Positions 34,654-43,947 of a DNA stretch of 64,000 bases are shown here, piece after piece. The notes beneath the pieces are model-generated. The model ran no database searches and was not told the DNA's origin. It worked only from the letters and a program-made list of their open reading frames with translations. Every line of letters starts with the position of its first letter. Positions within the stretch are counted from its first letter, which is position 1. Source of the DNA: Nitratiruptor sp. SB155-2 (GTDB lineage: Bacteria > Campylobacterota > Campylobacteria > Campylobacterales > Nitratiruptoraceae); NCBI RefSeq assembly GCF_000010325.1, contig NC_009662.1, positions 248,001-312,000 of the forward strand, read 5' to 3'. The position numbers were made by a program, and so were the translations under genes.

Positions 34654-36696
34654 GTGAGTAAAGTATATTTTTCGACATGGAAAGATGAATTTATTGACAA
34701 TCGGGGAAAACCGAAAGAGGAGTGGGCAGAGTCCGCTTTCAACTTTCCAGTCCAGTACAATACCGACATTGACTCAAAAGCCTTTATCGGTTGGGCCGGT
34801 ATTGCGCTTATGAGTGACGATGTAGATGTGGTAAAGCTTGCGACGGAATATGCCAAGCAGTACCAGGTTTATTCGGAAGCATGTGGAAGATGTGCTCCAG
34901 GAAGATGGGGAGGACGGATTCTTTACGATCTATTTGACAAGATTGCCAGAGGCGAAGGTGAAAAAAGTGACGTAGAGCACCTCAAAGAGGTCTCCAAAAC
35001 GATGATGGAGACCAGCAAATGTGAGATAGGTCGTACCGTTCCGAAACCGCTTCTTGATATATTGGAGCATTTTTCTGACGAGATCGATGATCTGATTCAA
35101 AATAAAAGAGCTTCCAAATACTACAACAACCCTGAAATCAGCTATATTGCAAAAGTGACGGCCCCTTGTATGGATGCATGTCCAAGTCATGTGGATATTC
35201 CTGCCTATATAGAAGGTGTACGAGATCTACGATATGACGATAGTTTAATGGCTACAAGAAAAACGATGCCACTTGCTCATACCTGTGGCCGTGTCTGTCC
35301 ACATCCTTGTGAAGATGAGTGTAGAAGGGCCAATCTGGATGAGCCGATCTCCATTATGGAGTTAAAGCGAATAGGTGCCGATTTTGAAGATGATCACGGA
35401 CTCTTCTGGCTCCATCCAAAGAAACAAAAACCGCTCAATGGCAAAAAAGTGGCCATTATCGGAGCCGGTCCTGCAGGTCTTGCAGGAGCCTATTATCTGG
35501 CCCTCGATGGGGTTGCTTGCGATGTGTATGAAGAGCTTCCGGTACTTGGTGGGGAAGTGGCCGTAGGTGTTCCTCAGTATCGAATGCCTGTAGAAAAATA
35601 CAATAAAGATATCGAAGCGGTTGCATCTCTTGAAGGCGTTCGATTTATCACGGGTAAACGGGTGACGGCTGATGACATGCGAAAGTTTGAAAAAGAGTAT
35701 GACGCTATTTTGGTGGCAACAGGAACAAGAATTTCCAAAAAAGTTCGCGCAAAGAATGAGCGAGAAGAGATCAAAGGGTATTGGCCGGCGATCAATTTCC
35801 TTGATTGTATCAACCTTTATGTCAAATATGGAATCCCGGTACCAAAAGAGATCCAAGAAAAACAGCACTTGAAAACAGATTATGTCGATTTAACAGGAAA
35901 AACCCTTGTTTGTGTTGGGGGAGGTTTTACCTCAATGGACGTGGTTCGGTGTGCCGTACGGGCCAATGCGAAAAAAGTGATCATGCTCTATCGTAGGGAT
36001 GAAGCTACAATCATTCGAAATACTACCTATGAAGAGTACCATGAAGCGGTGGAAGAGGGCGTGGAGTTTATCTTCTACTCTGCTGTCGAAGAGATTATTA
36101 CCGACGAGAATGACAACTTGAAAGCATTGAAAGTCAATCGATTTGAACTGATACCTGATCCAAACGGCGGGCGGCCACAGCTCAAAAAGATAGAGGGTGC
36201 AGACTTTACAATTGAATGTGATTACTTAGTGCCTGCAGTAAGTCAAAGCGCAGATCTCTCGCACCTGCCTGAAGAGTGGGAGATAGAACTGACAAGCTGG
36301 GGAACTATCAAAACAGACGGCAAAACCTATATGAGTTCAAAAAAAGGCGTTTTTGCTGCAGGGGACTGTGAATATGGACCGATGACTATCGTAAATGCTG
36401 TAGGACAGGCTAAACGCGCAGCTAGTGTCATCAGCCGTTATGTGCAAACAGGTGAAGTAACGCTTACTGATGAAGAGATTATGGAAGATCATTTAAGAGC
36501 TTTGAAAGTCTATGATAAGAAAGAGAAAGTGACGGGTTGGATGCCAGGTCTTCCGCGCCAAGTGAGTGAGAAGCTTACCGTCGAAGAGCGTAAACATACG
36601 CAACTGGAAGTCAATCTCGGATTCACACAGGAACAGGCCATTGCAGAGGCAGAGCGGTGTATGCGATGTTACTATATCGCTATGGTAGCGGTGTAA
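34654..36696 (+). CDS. NuoF-like/GltD-like fusion flavoprotein, complex I input module
   Basis: A 680-residue protein in the place of NuoF. Residues ~70-130 resemble the NuoF Fe-S region (CGRCAPGRWG, later SKCEIG), but the third Cys of CxxCxxC is Gly. Residues ~170-225 carry GltD-type Fe-S cysteines (C172, C176, C211, C215, C219, C223); ~265-600 is a two-dinucleotide-fold oxidoreductase with FAD motif IIGAGPAGLAGAYYL and NAD(P) motif VGGGFTSMDVVRCA; a CMRC pair lies near the C-terminus. It begins at GTG 34654 after GGGGGAAGATCCT. By homology with glutamate synthase small subunits it would take electrons from NAD(P)H or exchange them with ferredoxin. Confidence 0.9.
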   Translation: MSKVYFSTWKDEFIDNRGKPKEEWAESAFNFPVQYNTDIDSKAFIGWAGIALMSDDVDVVKLATEYAKQYQVYSEACGRCAPGRWGGRILYDLFDKIARGEGEKSDVEHLKEVSKTMMETSKCEIGRTVPKPLLDILEHFSDEIDDLIQNKRASKYYNNPEISYIAKVTAPCMDACPSHVDIPAYIEGVRDLRYDDSLMATRKTMPLAHTCGRVCPHPCEDECRRANLDEPISIMELKRIGADFEDDHGLFWLHPKKQKPLNGKKVAIIGAGPAGLAGAYYLALDGVACDVYEELPVLGGEVAVGVPQYRMPVEKYNKDIEAVASLEGVRFITGKRVTADDMRKFEKEYDAILVATGTRISKKVRAKNEREEIKGYWPAINFLDCINLYVKYGIPVPKEIQEKQHLKTDYVDLTGKTLVCVGGGFTSMDVVRCAVRANAKKVIMLYRRDEATIIRNTTYEEYHEAVEEGVEFIFYSAVEEIITDENDNLKALKVNRFELIPDPNGGRPQLKKIEGADFTIECDYLVPAVSQSADLSHLPEEWEIELTSWGTIKTDGKTYMSSKKGVFAAGDCEYGPMTIVNAVGQAKRAASVISRYVQTGEVTLTDEEIMEDHLRALKVYDKKEKVTGWMPGLPRQVSEKLTVEERKHTQLEVNLGFTQEQAIAEAERCMRCYYIAMVAV

Positions 36697-36705
36697 AGGT
36701 AGAGC

Positions 36706-38982
36706 ATGGTTAAGTTTACTATAGATGGAAGAACGGTTACTGCCCAAAAGGGTGAGACGATTTTACAGGTAGCAAGAAGAGAAGGAATCTACATACCAAC
36801 GATGTGCTATCTGACAAAAGTGAAACCTATCGAATCATGCAGACTCTGTGTGGTCGAAGTAGAAGGTGTTGATGGGTTTGTTCTCAGTTGCCAGACTCCA
36901 GTTGTTCCAGATATCGAAGTTAGAACAAATTCTGAAGAGCTTTACAAACATAGACAAAATATAATGCGCCTCTATGACGTAAACCACCCGCTGGAGTGTG
37001 GCGTATGCGATAAAAGTGGCGAGTGCGATCTTCAGAACAAAACGTTGGAGTTTGGAGTCGATACGCAAGAGTTTACGGCTAAAGACCAATACAGGCCCAT
37101 TCAAAAATGGAACTATATCCAGTATGATCCTAGCCTTTGTATCTTGTGTGAAAAGTGCGTCCATGTGTGCAACGAGGTGATCGGAGATGACGCTATTGAA
37201 ATAGAATATGGCGGATATAAATCGAAAATTGTTCCTAAAAATGCCGAGACACTCGATTGTACATTCTGTGGAGAGTGCATCGCTGTCTGTCCAGTGGGCG
37301 CACTGATAAGCAGCGATTTCAAATATACCTCCAATGCTTGGGAGCTCCAAAGAATCCCGGCAGCTTGTGCACACTGTAGTGCAGCGTGTCATCTTTTCTA
37401 TGAAACAAAACACAGCTCCATCGAAAATCCAGAACCAAAAATTTACCGAGTCAAAAACGATTTTGAGTTTGAAACCCTTTGTGGGGCGGGTCGATTTGGA
37501 TTCGATTTTGAGAACAAAGCCACAAAAGACGAAAAAGCATTTGAAAAGGCTTTAGAAGCTTTCAAGAAAGCGGATACCATTCGATTTACTTCCTATATCA
37601 CCAATGAAGAGGCGTTGATCCTCCAAAAACTGAAAGAGAAATTTGGTTATAAGCTTATCAATAATGAAGCAAGAAACTACCAAAAATTTTTACAAAACTA
37701 TGCTGCTTATAGCGGGAAAAATCTCTATGGAGCTGATTTAAAAACAATAGAGAAAAGCGACTTTATCATATTGCTTGGAAGTTTTGCTTCTTCAGACAAT
37801 CCTGCTGTACGCTATGCGTTCACGGTAGCACATAAACAAAGAAATGCCCAGATCATCAATATGCATCCAGTGGAAGACGATCTTCTCAAGCCTATCGTGA
37901 CAAAATTTGTCAAATATGAAGTTGGAAGCGAAGAAGCTGTCATGGGTATGCTGCTTGATGCTCTGCTTGATGAAGAGAGAAAATCTCAAATCGATCAAAA
38001 ATGGTTTGATGAACTGGATATGGGCTATTTGAGCGCAGAATCGAGTGTTGGTGAAGAGGAGATCGAAGATATCTTAGCGAAACTCAACCGCAAAAAAAGA
38101 CTTAAAGAAGATAGATTCACACTGATTCTCGGGGAGGATTTGTACGGGCATCCGAGAGCGGAGAATATAGCGCGATTGGCTGGGTTGATCGATCGATTCA
38201 CAGAGTTTGATGTGATGATCATACCACCTAAGACGAACAGTCTCGGCGTTGCGCTCATATGCGATTTGGATGATGAGGGCGGTGCATACAGTATAGGGTA
38301 CAACACGAAAGGGAACTTTACACTGAGTGCTTTGGGTGACGGCGATTTGGATATGCCGGCTCTCAATCAGCAAGAGGGGACTTTTACCAATATCGATAGA
38401 CGGGTAGTACCGACAAACGTGGCATTGCCATATGAGGGTTATGTACTGAATGACATTGCAAGAGCTCTTGAGGTGAGCGATAAAGAGTATACCATCGAAT
38501 TTACAAAAGAGCTGCCACAAGAGAAAGGGTATCAACCAATAGAGTTTGACGATCTGCCAAACGAGTTTTTGAATGATGGAAGCGAGCGGCGAGGATACGT
38601 GATCGAGCCACAGAGAGTGAATCTGTCAAGGAAGAACGTAGAGCCGATAGCTGAACTGCCTGAATTCAATGGTACAGTGATCTATCGCTGCGAGCCTGTA
38701 TTGCAGTTTAGCCCTTTCACCAACAAAGCACATCAGCTCAACTGGTCCTGTGATCTTATTGGATCAGAGCAGTTTTCCATAGCTGCCAAACTTAGTGATG
38801 GCGATAAAGTTGTTGTTCAAACAAAATTTGGTGCAATAGCAAAAACGTTTCGTATCGATCCTAAACTAAAGGGCACTGTTGCCTTATTAGGAGTAAGTGA
38901 TATGGGGATAGAGTTTTTTGATATGCAGTCATCCTACAGATATGAACGAGTAAAAATCACAAAGAGAGCGGATCATGAGTGA
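36706..38982 (+). CDS. nuoG: NADH-quinone oxidoreductase subunit G, copy 1
   Basis: The large Fe-S subunit of the peripheral arm, 758 residues: N-terminal 2Fe-2S ferredoxin domain (CYLTKVKPIESCRLC), a His/Cys cluster HPLECGVCDKSGECDLQ, two 4Fe-4S motifs (CILCEKCVHVC, CTFCGECIAVCPVG) and an N7-type site CAHCSAAC, then a molybdopterin-enzyme-like domain. It shares an apparently identical 622-bp tract (38115-38736) and a 165-bp near-identical tract (37498-37662) with the next gene, whereas the rest has diverged. The C-terminus differs from copy 2. Ends with an 8-nt overlap. Confidence 0.95.
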   Translation: MVKFTIDGRTVTAQKGETILQVARREGIYIPTMCYLTKVKPIESCRLCVVEVEGVDGFVLSCQTPVVPDIEVRTNSEELYKHRQNIMRLYDVNHPLECGVCDKSGECDLQNKTLEFGVDTQEFTAKDQYRPIQKWNYIQYDPSLCILCEKCVHVCNEVIGDDAIEIEYGGYKSKIVPKNAETLDCTFCGECIAVCPVGALISSDFKYTSNAWELQRIPAACAHCSAACHLFYETKHSSIENPEPKIYRVKNDFEFETLCGAGRFGFDFENKATKDEKAFEKALEAFKKADTIRFTSYITNEEALILQKLKEKFGYKLINNEARNYQKFLQNYAAYSGKNLYGADLKTIEKSDFIILLGSFASSDNPAVRYAFTVAHKQRNAQIINMHPVEDDLLKPIVTKFVKYEVGSEEAVMGMLLDALLDEERKSQIDQKWFDELDMGYLSAESSVGEEEIEDILAKLNRKKRLKEDRFTLILGEDLYGHPRAENIARLAGLIDRFTEFDVMIIPPKTNSLGVALICDLDDEGGAYSIGYNTKGNFTLSALGDGDLDMPALNQQEGTFTNIDRRVVPTNVALPYEGYVLNDIARALEVSDKEYTIEFTKELPQEKGYQPIEFDDLPNEFLNDGSERRGYVIEPQRVNLSRKNVEPIAELPEFNGTVIYRCEPVLQFSPFTNKAHQLNWSCDLIGSEQFSIAAKLSDGDKVVVQTKFGAIAKTFRIDPKLKGTVALLGVSDMGIEFFDMQSSYRYERVKITKRADHE
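37498..37662 (+). repeat. Near-identical 165-bp tract A, nuoG copy 1
   Basis: Matches 39839-40003 in copy 2 with only two differences that I can see (a G/A around 37555 and a T/C at 37650), while flanking sequence diverges at once. It encodes the segment GFDFENKATKDEKAF onward. Interpreted as a gene-conversion tract. Confidence 0.9.
38115..38736 (+). repeat. Identical 622-bp tract B, nuoG copy 1
   Basis: Read base by base, this matches 40606-41227 in copy 2 without a difference, with abrupt loss of similarity at both ends. It encodes about 207 residues of the C-terminal domain, from FTLILGEDLYGHP to NKAHQ. Confidence 0.93.
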
Positions 38983-41458
38983 AAAGATTAAGATTACGAT
39001 AGATGGAAAAGAGTGTGAAACCGTAGCAGGTGAGTATGTTCTCAATGTTGCCAGGGCCAATGGTATCTTTATCCCTGCCATCTGTTACCTAACAAGTTGC
39101 TCTCCAACATTGGCATGTAGGCTATGCCTCGTAGAAGCTGACGGTAAACAGGTTTATGCATGTAACGCCAAAGCCAAAGATGGCATGAATATCGTTACCG
39201 TTACGGAAAATATTCTCAAAGAGCGCCGCGCCATAATGGAAGTGTATGATGTGAACCACCCGCTGGAGTGTGGCGTATGTGATCAAAGTGGCGAATGCGA
39301 GTTGCAAAACTACACATTAGAGATGAAAGTGGATGAGCAGCACTACGCCATTCGAGACACCTATAGACCTGTCAAAAAATGGAATTTTATCCATTATGAC
39401 TCTTCACTTTGTATCGTTTGTGAACGTTGTGTAACTGTATGTAAAGATATGATAGGCGACGCGGCACTCAAAACCGTTCCAAGAGGCGGGGACAAACTTG
39501 GCAAAGAGTGGAAAGACGAGATGCCAAAAGATGCCTATGCCATGTGGAACAAGCTTCAAAAATCGATTATCGGAGCGGTAACAGGCGAAGAGCTCGATTG
39601 TACTTGGTGTGGTGAGTGTATCAGTGTTTGTCCGGTTGGAGCACTTGTTAGTGAAGATTATCACTATACAACCAACTCTTGGGAACTTACGAAAATTCCA
39701 GCGGCCTGTGCACATTGTAGTGCTACGTGCCACATGTACTATGAAACAAAACATACCTCCATCGAAAACCCAGAACCAAAAATCTATCGTGTCACAAATG
39801 AGTTCCATTATCAGCCACTCTGTGGTGCAGGACGGTTCGGATTCGATTTTGAGAACAAAGCCACAAAAGACGAAAAAGCATTTGAAAAGGCTTTAAAAGC
39901 TTTCAAGAAAGCGGATACCATTCGATTTACTTCCTATATCACCAATGAAGAGGCGTTGATCCTCCAAAAACTGAAAGAGAAATTTGGTTACAAGCTTATC
40001 AATGAAGATGCTAAGCAGTATAAACAGTTTTTAGACAACTTCAGCCAATATAGTGGAAAATCTCTACCAACAGCGGATGTGAAAACAGTGCATCACAGTC
40101 AATTTGTAGTTTCTATAGGGACAGCGCTGAAAAGTGACAATCCAAGAGTGCGATTTGCATTTAACAATGCTGTGAAAATGAACAAAGGCGGAGGGATCTA
40201 TTTCCACCCAATAAAAGATCCTGTCATTGAATCTCTTGGCAAAACTGTTGTTCCTGTTTATCATAAACCTTTGAAAGAGGAAGCTGCGCTCTATCTCATT
40301 TTGCAAGAGTTTGCAGATAAAGAGAAATTACCAAAATATGTGAAAGAGTATCTTGACTCATTGATCGTTACGAAAACCAAAGAGGTAGAAGAGACCATCA
40401 AAGAAAAAGTAGTGGAAATTGTAGAAGAAACAGTTGTTGACGAAAAAACGGGCGAAGAGAAAAAAGTCGAGAAGAAAGTGGAGAAAGAGGTCCCCAAAAA
40501 GGTTAAAAAAGAGGTTGAGTATCAGGTAAGCAAACTTTATGAGATGCTAGATGCGTCTGAAGACCTGATGGACAAACTAGGTAAAGTACTATCGAAAGCT
40601 GAAAAATTCACACTGATTCTCGGGGAGGATTTGTACGGGCATCCGAGAGCGGAGAATATAGCGCGATTGGCTGGGTTGATCGATCGATTCACAGAGTTTG
40701 ATGTGATGATCATACCACCTAAGACGAACAGTCTCGGCGTTGCGCTCATATGCGATTTGGATGATGAGGGCGGTGCATACAGTATAGGGTACAACACGAA
40801 AGGGAACTTTACACTGAGTGCTTTGGGTGACGGCGATTTGGATATGCCGGCTCTCAATCAGCAAGAGGGGACTTTTACCAATATCGATAGACGGGTAGTA
40901 CCGACAAACGTGGCATTGCCATATGAGGGTTATGTACTGAATGACATTGCAAGAGCTCTTGAGGTGAGCGATAAAGAGTATACCATCGAATTTACAAAAG
41001 AGCTGCCACAAGAGAAAGGGTATCAACCAATAGAGTTTGACGATCTGCCAAACGAGTTTTTGAATGATGGAAGCGAGCGGCGAGGATACGTGATCGAGCC
41101 ACAGAGAGTGAATCTGTCAAGGAAGAACGTAGAGCCGATAGCTGAACTGCCTGAATTCAATGGTACAGTGATCTATCGCTGCGAGCCTGTATTGCAGTTT
41201 AGCCCTTTCACCAACAAAGCACATCAGTTGACAGAGAGTGCAAAACTGTATGCAAGTGAAACATTTTTGAATGAATTGGGCCTTCAAGAGGGCGATAAAG
41301 TAAACATTCAAAAAGATGATACTAATATTACAGTAGAAGTTGCCCTTGACGACAAAATTGGATCGGGAGCCTATATAGGCACATTTGATAAGAACATTGA
41401 TATATCACCGCTATTTGCGGGATATCGATTTAGCGAAGTACAAATTCAAAAGGTGTGA
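38975..41458 (+). CDS. nuoG: NADH-quinone oxidoreductase subunit G, copy 2
   Basis: A second NuoG of 827 residues with the same cluster motifs (HPLECGVCDQSGECELQ, CIVCERCVTVC, CTWCGECISVCPVG, CAHCSATC). Relative to copy 1 it has an extra segment between the Fe-S motifs (about 166-200, RGGDKLGKEWKDEMPKD) and a highly charged Lys/Glu insertion of about 65 residues (roughly 465-530; EETIKEKVVEIVEETVVDEK and after) before the converted tract. It overlaps copy 1 by 8 nt. Both copies keep all visible ligands, so both could be part of one complex or alternative forms. Confidence 0.94.
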   Translation: MSEKIKITIDGKECETVAGEYVLNVARANGIFIPAICYLTSCSPTLACRLCLVEADGKQVYACNAKAKDGMNIVTVTENILKERRAIMEVYDVNHPLECGVCDQSGECELQNYTLEMKVDEQHYAIRDTYRPVKKWNFIHYDSSLCIVCERCVTVCKDMIGDAALKTVPRGGDKLGKEWKDEMPKDAYAMWNKLQKSIIGAVTGEELDCTWCGECISVCPVGALVSEDYHYTTNSWELTKIPAACAHCSATCHMYYETKHTSIENPEPKIYRVTNEFHYQPLCGAGRFGFDFENKATKDEKAFEKALKAFKKADTIRFTSYITNEEALILQKLKEKFGYKLINEDAKQYKQFLDNFSQYSGKSLPTADVKTVHHSQFVVSIGTALKSDNPRVRFAFNNAVKMNKGGGIYFHPIKDPVIESLGKTVVPVYHKPLKEEAALYLILQEFADKEKLPKYVKEYLDSLIVTKTKEVEETIKEKVVEIVEETVVDEKTGEEKKVEKKVEKEVPKKVKKEVEYQVSKLYEMLDASEDLMDKLGKVLSKAEKFTLILGEDLYGHPRAENIARLAGLIDRFTEFDVMIIPPKTNSLGVALICDLDDEGGAYSIGYNTKGNFTLSALGDGDLDMPALNQQEGTFTNIDRRVVPTNVALPYEGYVLNDIARALEVSDKEYTIEFTKELPQEKGYQPIEFDDLPNEFLNDGSERRGYVIEPQRVNLSRKNVEPIAELPEFNGTVIYRCEPVLQFSPFTNKAHQLTESAKLYASETFLNELGLQEGDKVNIQKDDTNITVEVALDDKIGSGAYIGTFDKNIDISPLFAGYRFSEVQIQKV
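39839..40003 (+). repeat. Near-identical 165-bp tract A, nuoG copy 2
   Basis: Partner of 37498-37662; two differences seen across 165 bp. The offset between copies is 2341 bp here but 2491 bp for tract B, so the two tracts are independent alignments separated by the charged insertion. Confidence 0.9.
40606..41227 (+). repeat. Identical 622-bp tract B, nuoG copy 2
   Basis: Partner of 38115-38736. No difference was seen at any position, including third codon positions. Confidence 0.93.
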
Positions 41459-41459
41459 C

Positions 41460-42452
41460 ATGGATGCAGCGTTTGTAATAGCAACCATCATTAAGATACT
41501 GATCGTACTGGGACTCTTTTCAGCACTAGCTGGATTTGGTACCTATGTGGAAAGAAAAGTGCTTGCATTTATGCAGCGTCGTCTTGGTCCGATGCACGTT
41601 GGACCATACGGTTTACTGCAGGTTCTTGCCGATGGTATCAAGCTCTTTACAAAAGAGGATTTTATACCGCAAGGAGCGGTTCGACCTGTTTTTATGATAG
41701 CTCCTGTCATTACGGCTGCTACTGCTTTTATCGCTATGGCGGCGATTCCGATGTTTCCAGAATTTACAATCGGCGGATATACTGTTAAACCGATCATTTC
41801 TGACATCAATGTTGGGTTACTCTTTGTTTTAGGTGTTATGGCTGCAGGGCTGTATGGACCACTTCTAGCCGGTATGTCTTCCGGAAACAAATGGGCGTTA
41901 CTCGGTGCTGCCCGGACTGCAATCCAGTTTTTAAGCTATGAAGTTGTAACCGGACTTTCTGTATTGGCACCAGTGATGATAGTAGGATCCATCTCGTTGG
42001 TAGATTTTAACAATTACCAGGCAGGAGGCATGGGAAATTGGCTTATTTGGAAACAGCCTCTTGCATTTGTGCTTTTCTTGATTGCGGGATATGCGGAGAC
42101 AAACAGAACGCCGTTTGATTTACTCGAACATGAAGCGGAAGTGATCTCAGGGTATGCTACAGAGTACAGCGGTATGCGATGGGGGATGTTTTTTATTGGT
42201 GAATATGCAAACATGTTCACGATAGGATTTTTGGTTAGTCTCATTTTTCTTGGCGGATTTAACGATTGGGGATTTATTCCAGGCGCAATCGCAATTTTGA
42301 TCAAAGTCTTTTTCTTTTTCTTTCTTTTCTTGTGGACAAGAGCATCTTGGCCACATGTGCGACCGGATCAATTGATGTGGCTCTGCTGGAAAGTTTTGAT
42401 GCCGCTAGCAGTGATCAATGTTGTGATTACCGGCATTGTGATGAGTATCTAA
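41460..42452 (+). CDS. nuoH: NADH-quinone oxidoreductase subunit H
   Basis: Membrane subunit joining the quinone chamber to the proton-pumping arm. I choose ATG 41460 (MDAAFVIATIIKIL), giving 330 residues and about eight transmembrane helices; the longer frame reads back into nuoG. Signatures YVERKVLAFMQRRLGPMHVGPYG and AETNRTPFDLLEHEAEVISG are intact. An AAAAGGTGTGAC site precedes it. Confidence 0.96.
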   Translation: MDAAFVIATIIKILIVLGLFSALAGFGTYVERKVLAFMQRRLGPMHVGPYGLLQVLADGIKLFTKEDFIPQGAVRPVFMIAPVITAATAFIAMAAIPMFPEFTIGGYTVKPIISDINVGLLFVLGVMAAGLYGPLLAGMSSGNKWALLGAARTAIQFLSYEVVTGLSVLAPVMIVGSISLVDFNNYQAGGMGNWLIWKQPLAFVLFLIAGYAETNRTPFDLLEHEAEVISGYATEYSGMRWGMFFIGEYANMFTIGFLVSLIFLGGFNDWGFIPGAIAILIKVFFFFFLFLWTRASWPHVRPDQLMWLCWKVLMPLAVINVVITGIVMSI

Positions 42453-42461
42453 GGGGGAATT

Positions 42462-43073
42462 ATGAGCGGGTTAGAACAGTTTACAAATAGATATGGATCA
42501 CAAAACTACTATAAAGTGAAAATAGAGCCATATCCAAAGACACCATGGGAAAAATTCAAAAGAGTTCTGAAAAGAAGTGTGAAACTTGAACTTTTCGTTG
42601 GTTTGAGAATTACACTGTTGGAAATGATTCGATTTAATATCCATACAATTCAGTATCCAAAAGAGAAACTTCCCATAGGACCGAGATATCGTGCAGTTCA
42701 TAAACTGCTCCGGCTTCTTGAGAGTGGAAATGAGCGCTGTATCGGCTGTGGTCTATGTGAAAAGATCTGTATATCCAACTGTATTCGGATCGATACCAAA
42801 GTTGATGAAAATGGAAGAAAAATCCCAACAGAATATACGATCAATTTTGGCCGATGTATTTTTTGCGGATATTGCGCGGAAGTATGTCCAGAGCTTGCTA
42901 TCGTTCACGGTCAAGATTATGAGAATGCAAGTGAGCAAAGAGCACATTTTGCATTGAAAGAGGATATGCTCACACCACTTGACAAATTGAAAGAGCAAAA
43001 AGAGTTTCCGGGATTTGGTGCGCCTACACCGGCAGCAGACAAACTAATCAAAAAAACGCCATTAGCGTATTAA
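42462..43073 (+). CDS. nuoI: NADH-quinone oxidoreductase subunit I
   Basis: Carries two 4Fe-4S clusters (N6a, N6b) leading to NuoB. The 203-residue protein has [15 protein letters not shown] near residue 86 and [13 protein letters not shown] near residue 129. The ATG follows AAGGGGGAATT, 9 nt after nuoH. Confidence 0.96.
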   Translation: MSGLEQFTNRYGSQNYYKVKIEPYPKTPWEKFKRVLKRSVKLELFVGLRITLLEMIRFNIHTIQYPKEKLPIGPRYRAVHKLLRLLESGNERCIGCGLCEKICISNCIRIDTKVDENGRKIPTEYTINFGRCIFCGYCAEVCPELAIVHGQDYENASEQRAHFALKEDMLTPLDKLKEQKEFPGFGAPTPAADKLIKKTPLAY

Positions 43074-43084
43074 AAGGTATAGCG

Positions 43085-43639
43085 ATGGTTGAAGCAATTG
43101 CATTCTATCTTTTCGCAGCACTGACTATTTTTATGTTCGCAGTGACTGTAATGAGCAAGAACGCTCTGTACTCTATGAGTGCATTAGCCGCAGGTATGGT
43201 GTTTATTTCAGCGTTCTTTTTTCTTTTGGATGCGGACTTTCTGGGTGTTGTCCAGATAATTGTATATGGTGGGGCTGTGATGGCTCTGTATGCTTTTGCA
43301 ATGATGTTTATGGATACAACAAAGGATGTAAAAGAAAAGAATCCGTCCAAAAAAATCGTATTCTTCCTCTCTGGAATGGTGGCACTTCTACTTGTCATTA
43401 TTCTTTTGACGCCAATTGTCTCTGATAAAGTGCAAGCTCTTTATCCTGTTAGTGATGAAGTTGGCAACGCTGAAGCAGTGGGTATCGTACTCTTTACAAA
43501 ATATCTCGTTCCATTCGAATTGGCTGCTGTGATGCTGTTGGTAGCGATGATTGCAGGTATCATATTGGCAAGCAAACGTATGGATGAGAGTATAACTTTG
43601 AAAATTGATCAAGAAATAGAAGAAAAGGCTGGCAAATGA
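43085..43639 (+). CDS. nuoJ: NADH-quinone oxidoreductase subunit J
   Basis: Membrane-arm subunit, 184 residues, five predicted transmembrane helices with the conserved VQIIVYGGAVMALYAFAMMF segment. It overlaps nuoK by 4 bp. Confidence 0.94.
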   Translation: MVEAIAFYLFAALTIFMFAVTVMSKNALYSMSALAAGMVFISAFFFLLDADFLGVVQIIVYGGAVMALYAFAMMFMDTTKDVKEKNPSKKIVFFLSGMVALLLVIILLTPIVSDKVQALYPVSDEVGNAEAVGIVLFTKYLVPFELAAVMLLVAMIAGIILASKRMDESITLKIDQEIEEKAGK

Positions 43640-43938
43640 TTACGTTGACACATTATCTCATATTGTCTGCCATACTGTTTAGTATAGCGCTTGTAGGTAT
43701 TTTACGAAGAAAAAATCTATTAATGCTCTTTTTTGCGACAGAAATTGCACTCAATGCTGTAAACATTGCATTAGCTGCATTTTCGAAATATTATGGGGAC
43801 TTAACAGGCCAACTTTTCGCATTTTTCATTATAGCCATTGCGGCTAGTGAAGTGGCAGTTGGTCTTGGACTTTTGATTATATGGTACAAACGTAGAGGCA
43901 CTATCGATCTCGACAGCCTCCAATCTATGAATGGGTAA
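43636..43938 (+). CDS. nuoK: NADH-quinone oxidoreductase subunit K
   Basis: A 100-residue, three-helix antiporter-like subunit (MrpC-related). The helix-2 glutamate (FATEIALNAVNIALAAF) and helix-3 region (AIAASEVAVGLGL) are present. Confidence 0.95.
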   Translation: MITLTHYLILSAILFSIALVGILRRKNLLMLFFATEIALNAVNIALAAFSKYYGDLTGQLFAFFIIAIAASEVAVGLGLLIIWYKRRGTIDLDSLQSMNG

Positions 43939-43947
43939 GGGATGAGC

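Noticed and set aside
40370-40560. Lys/Glu-rich segment as evidence of a frameshift or foreign insertion
   Set aside because: The frame stays open, composition matches the genome's codon use, and charged linkers are common; treated as a genuine insertion in NuoG2.
40537-41026. - strand frames repeated at both nuoG copies (also at 38025-38535)
   Set aside because: Their identity in the two places is simply a consequence of the converted 622-bp tract on the other strand.
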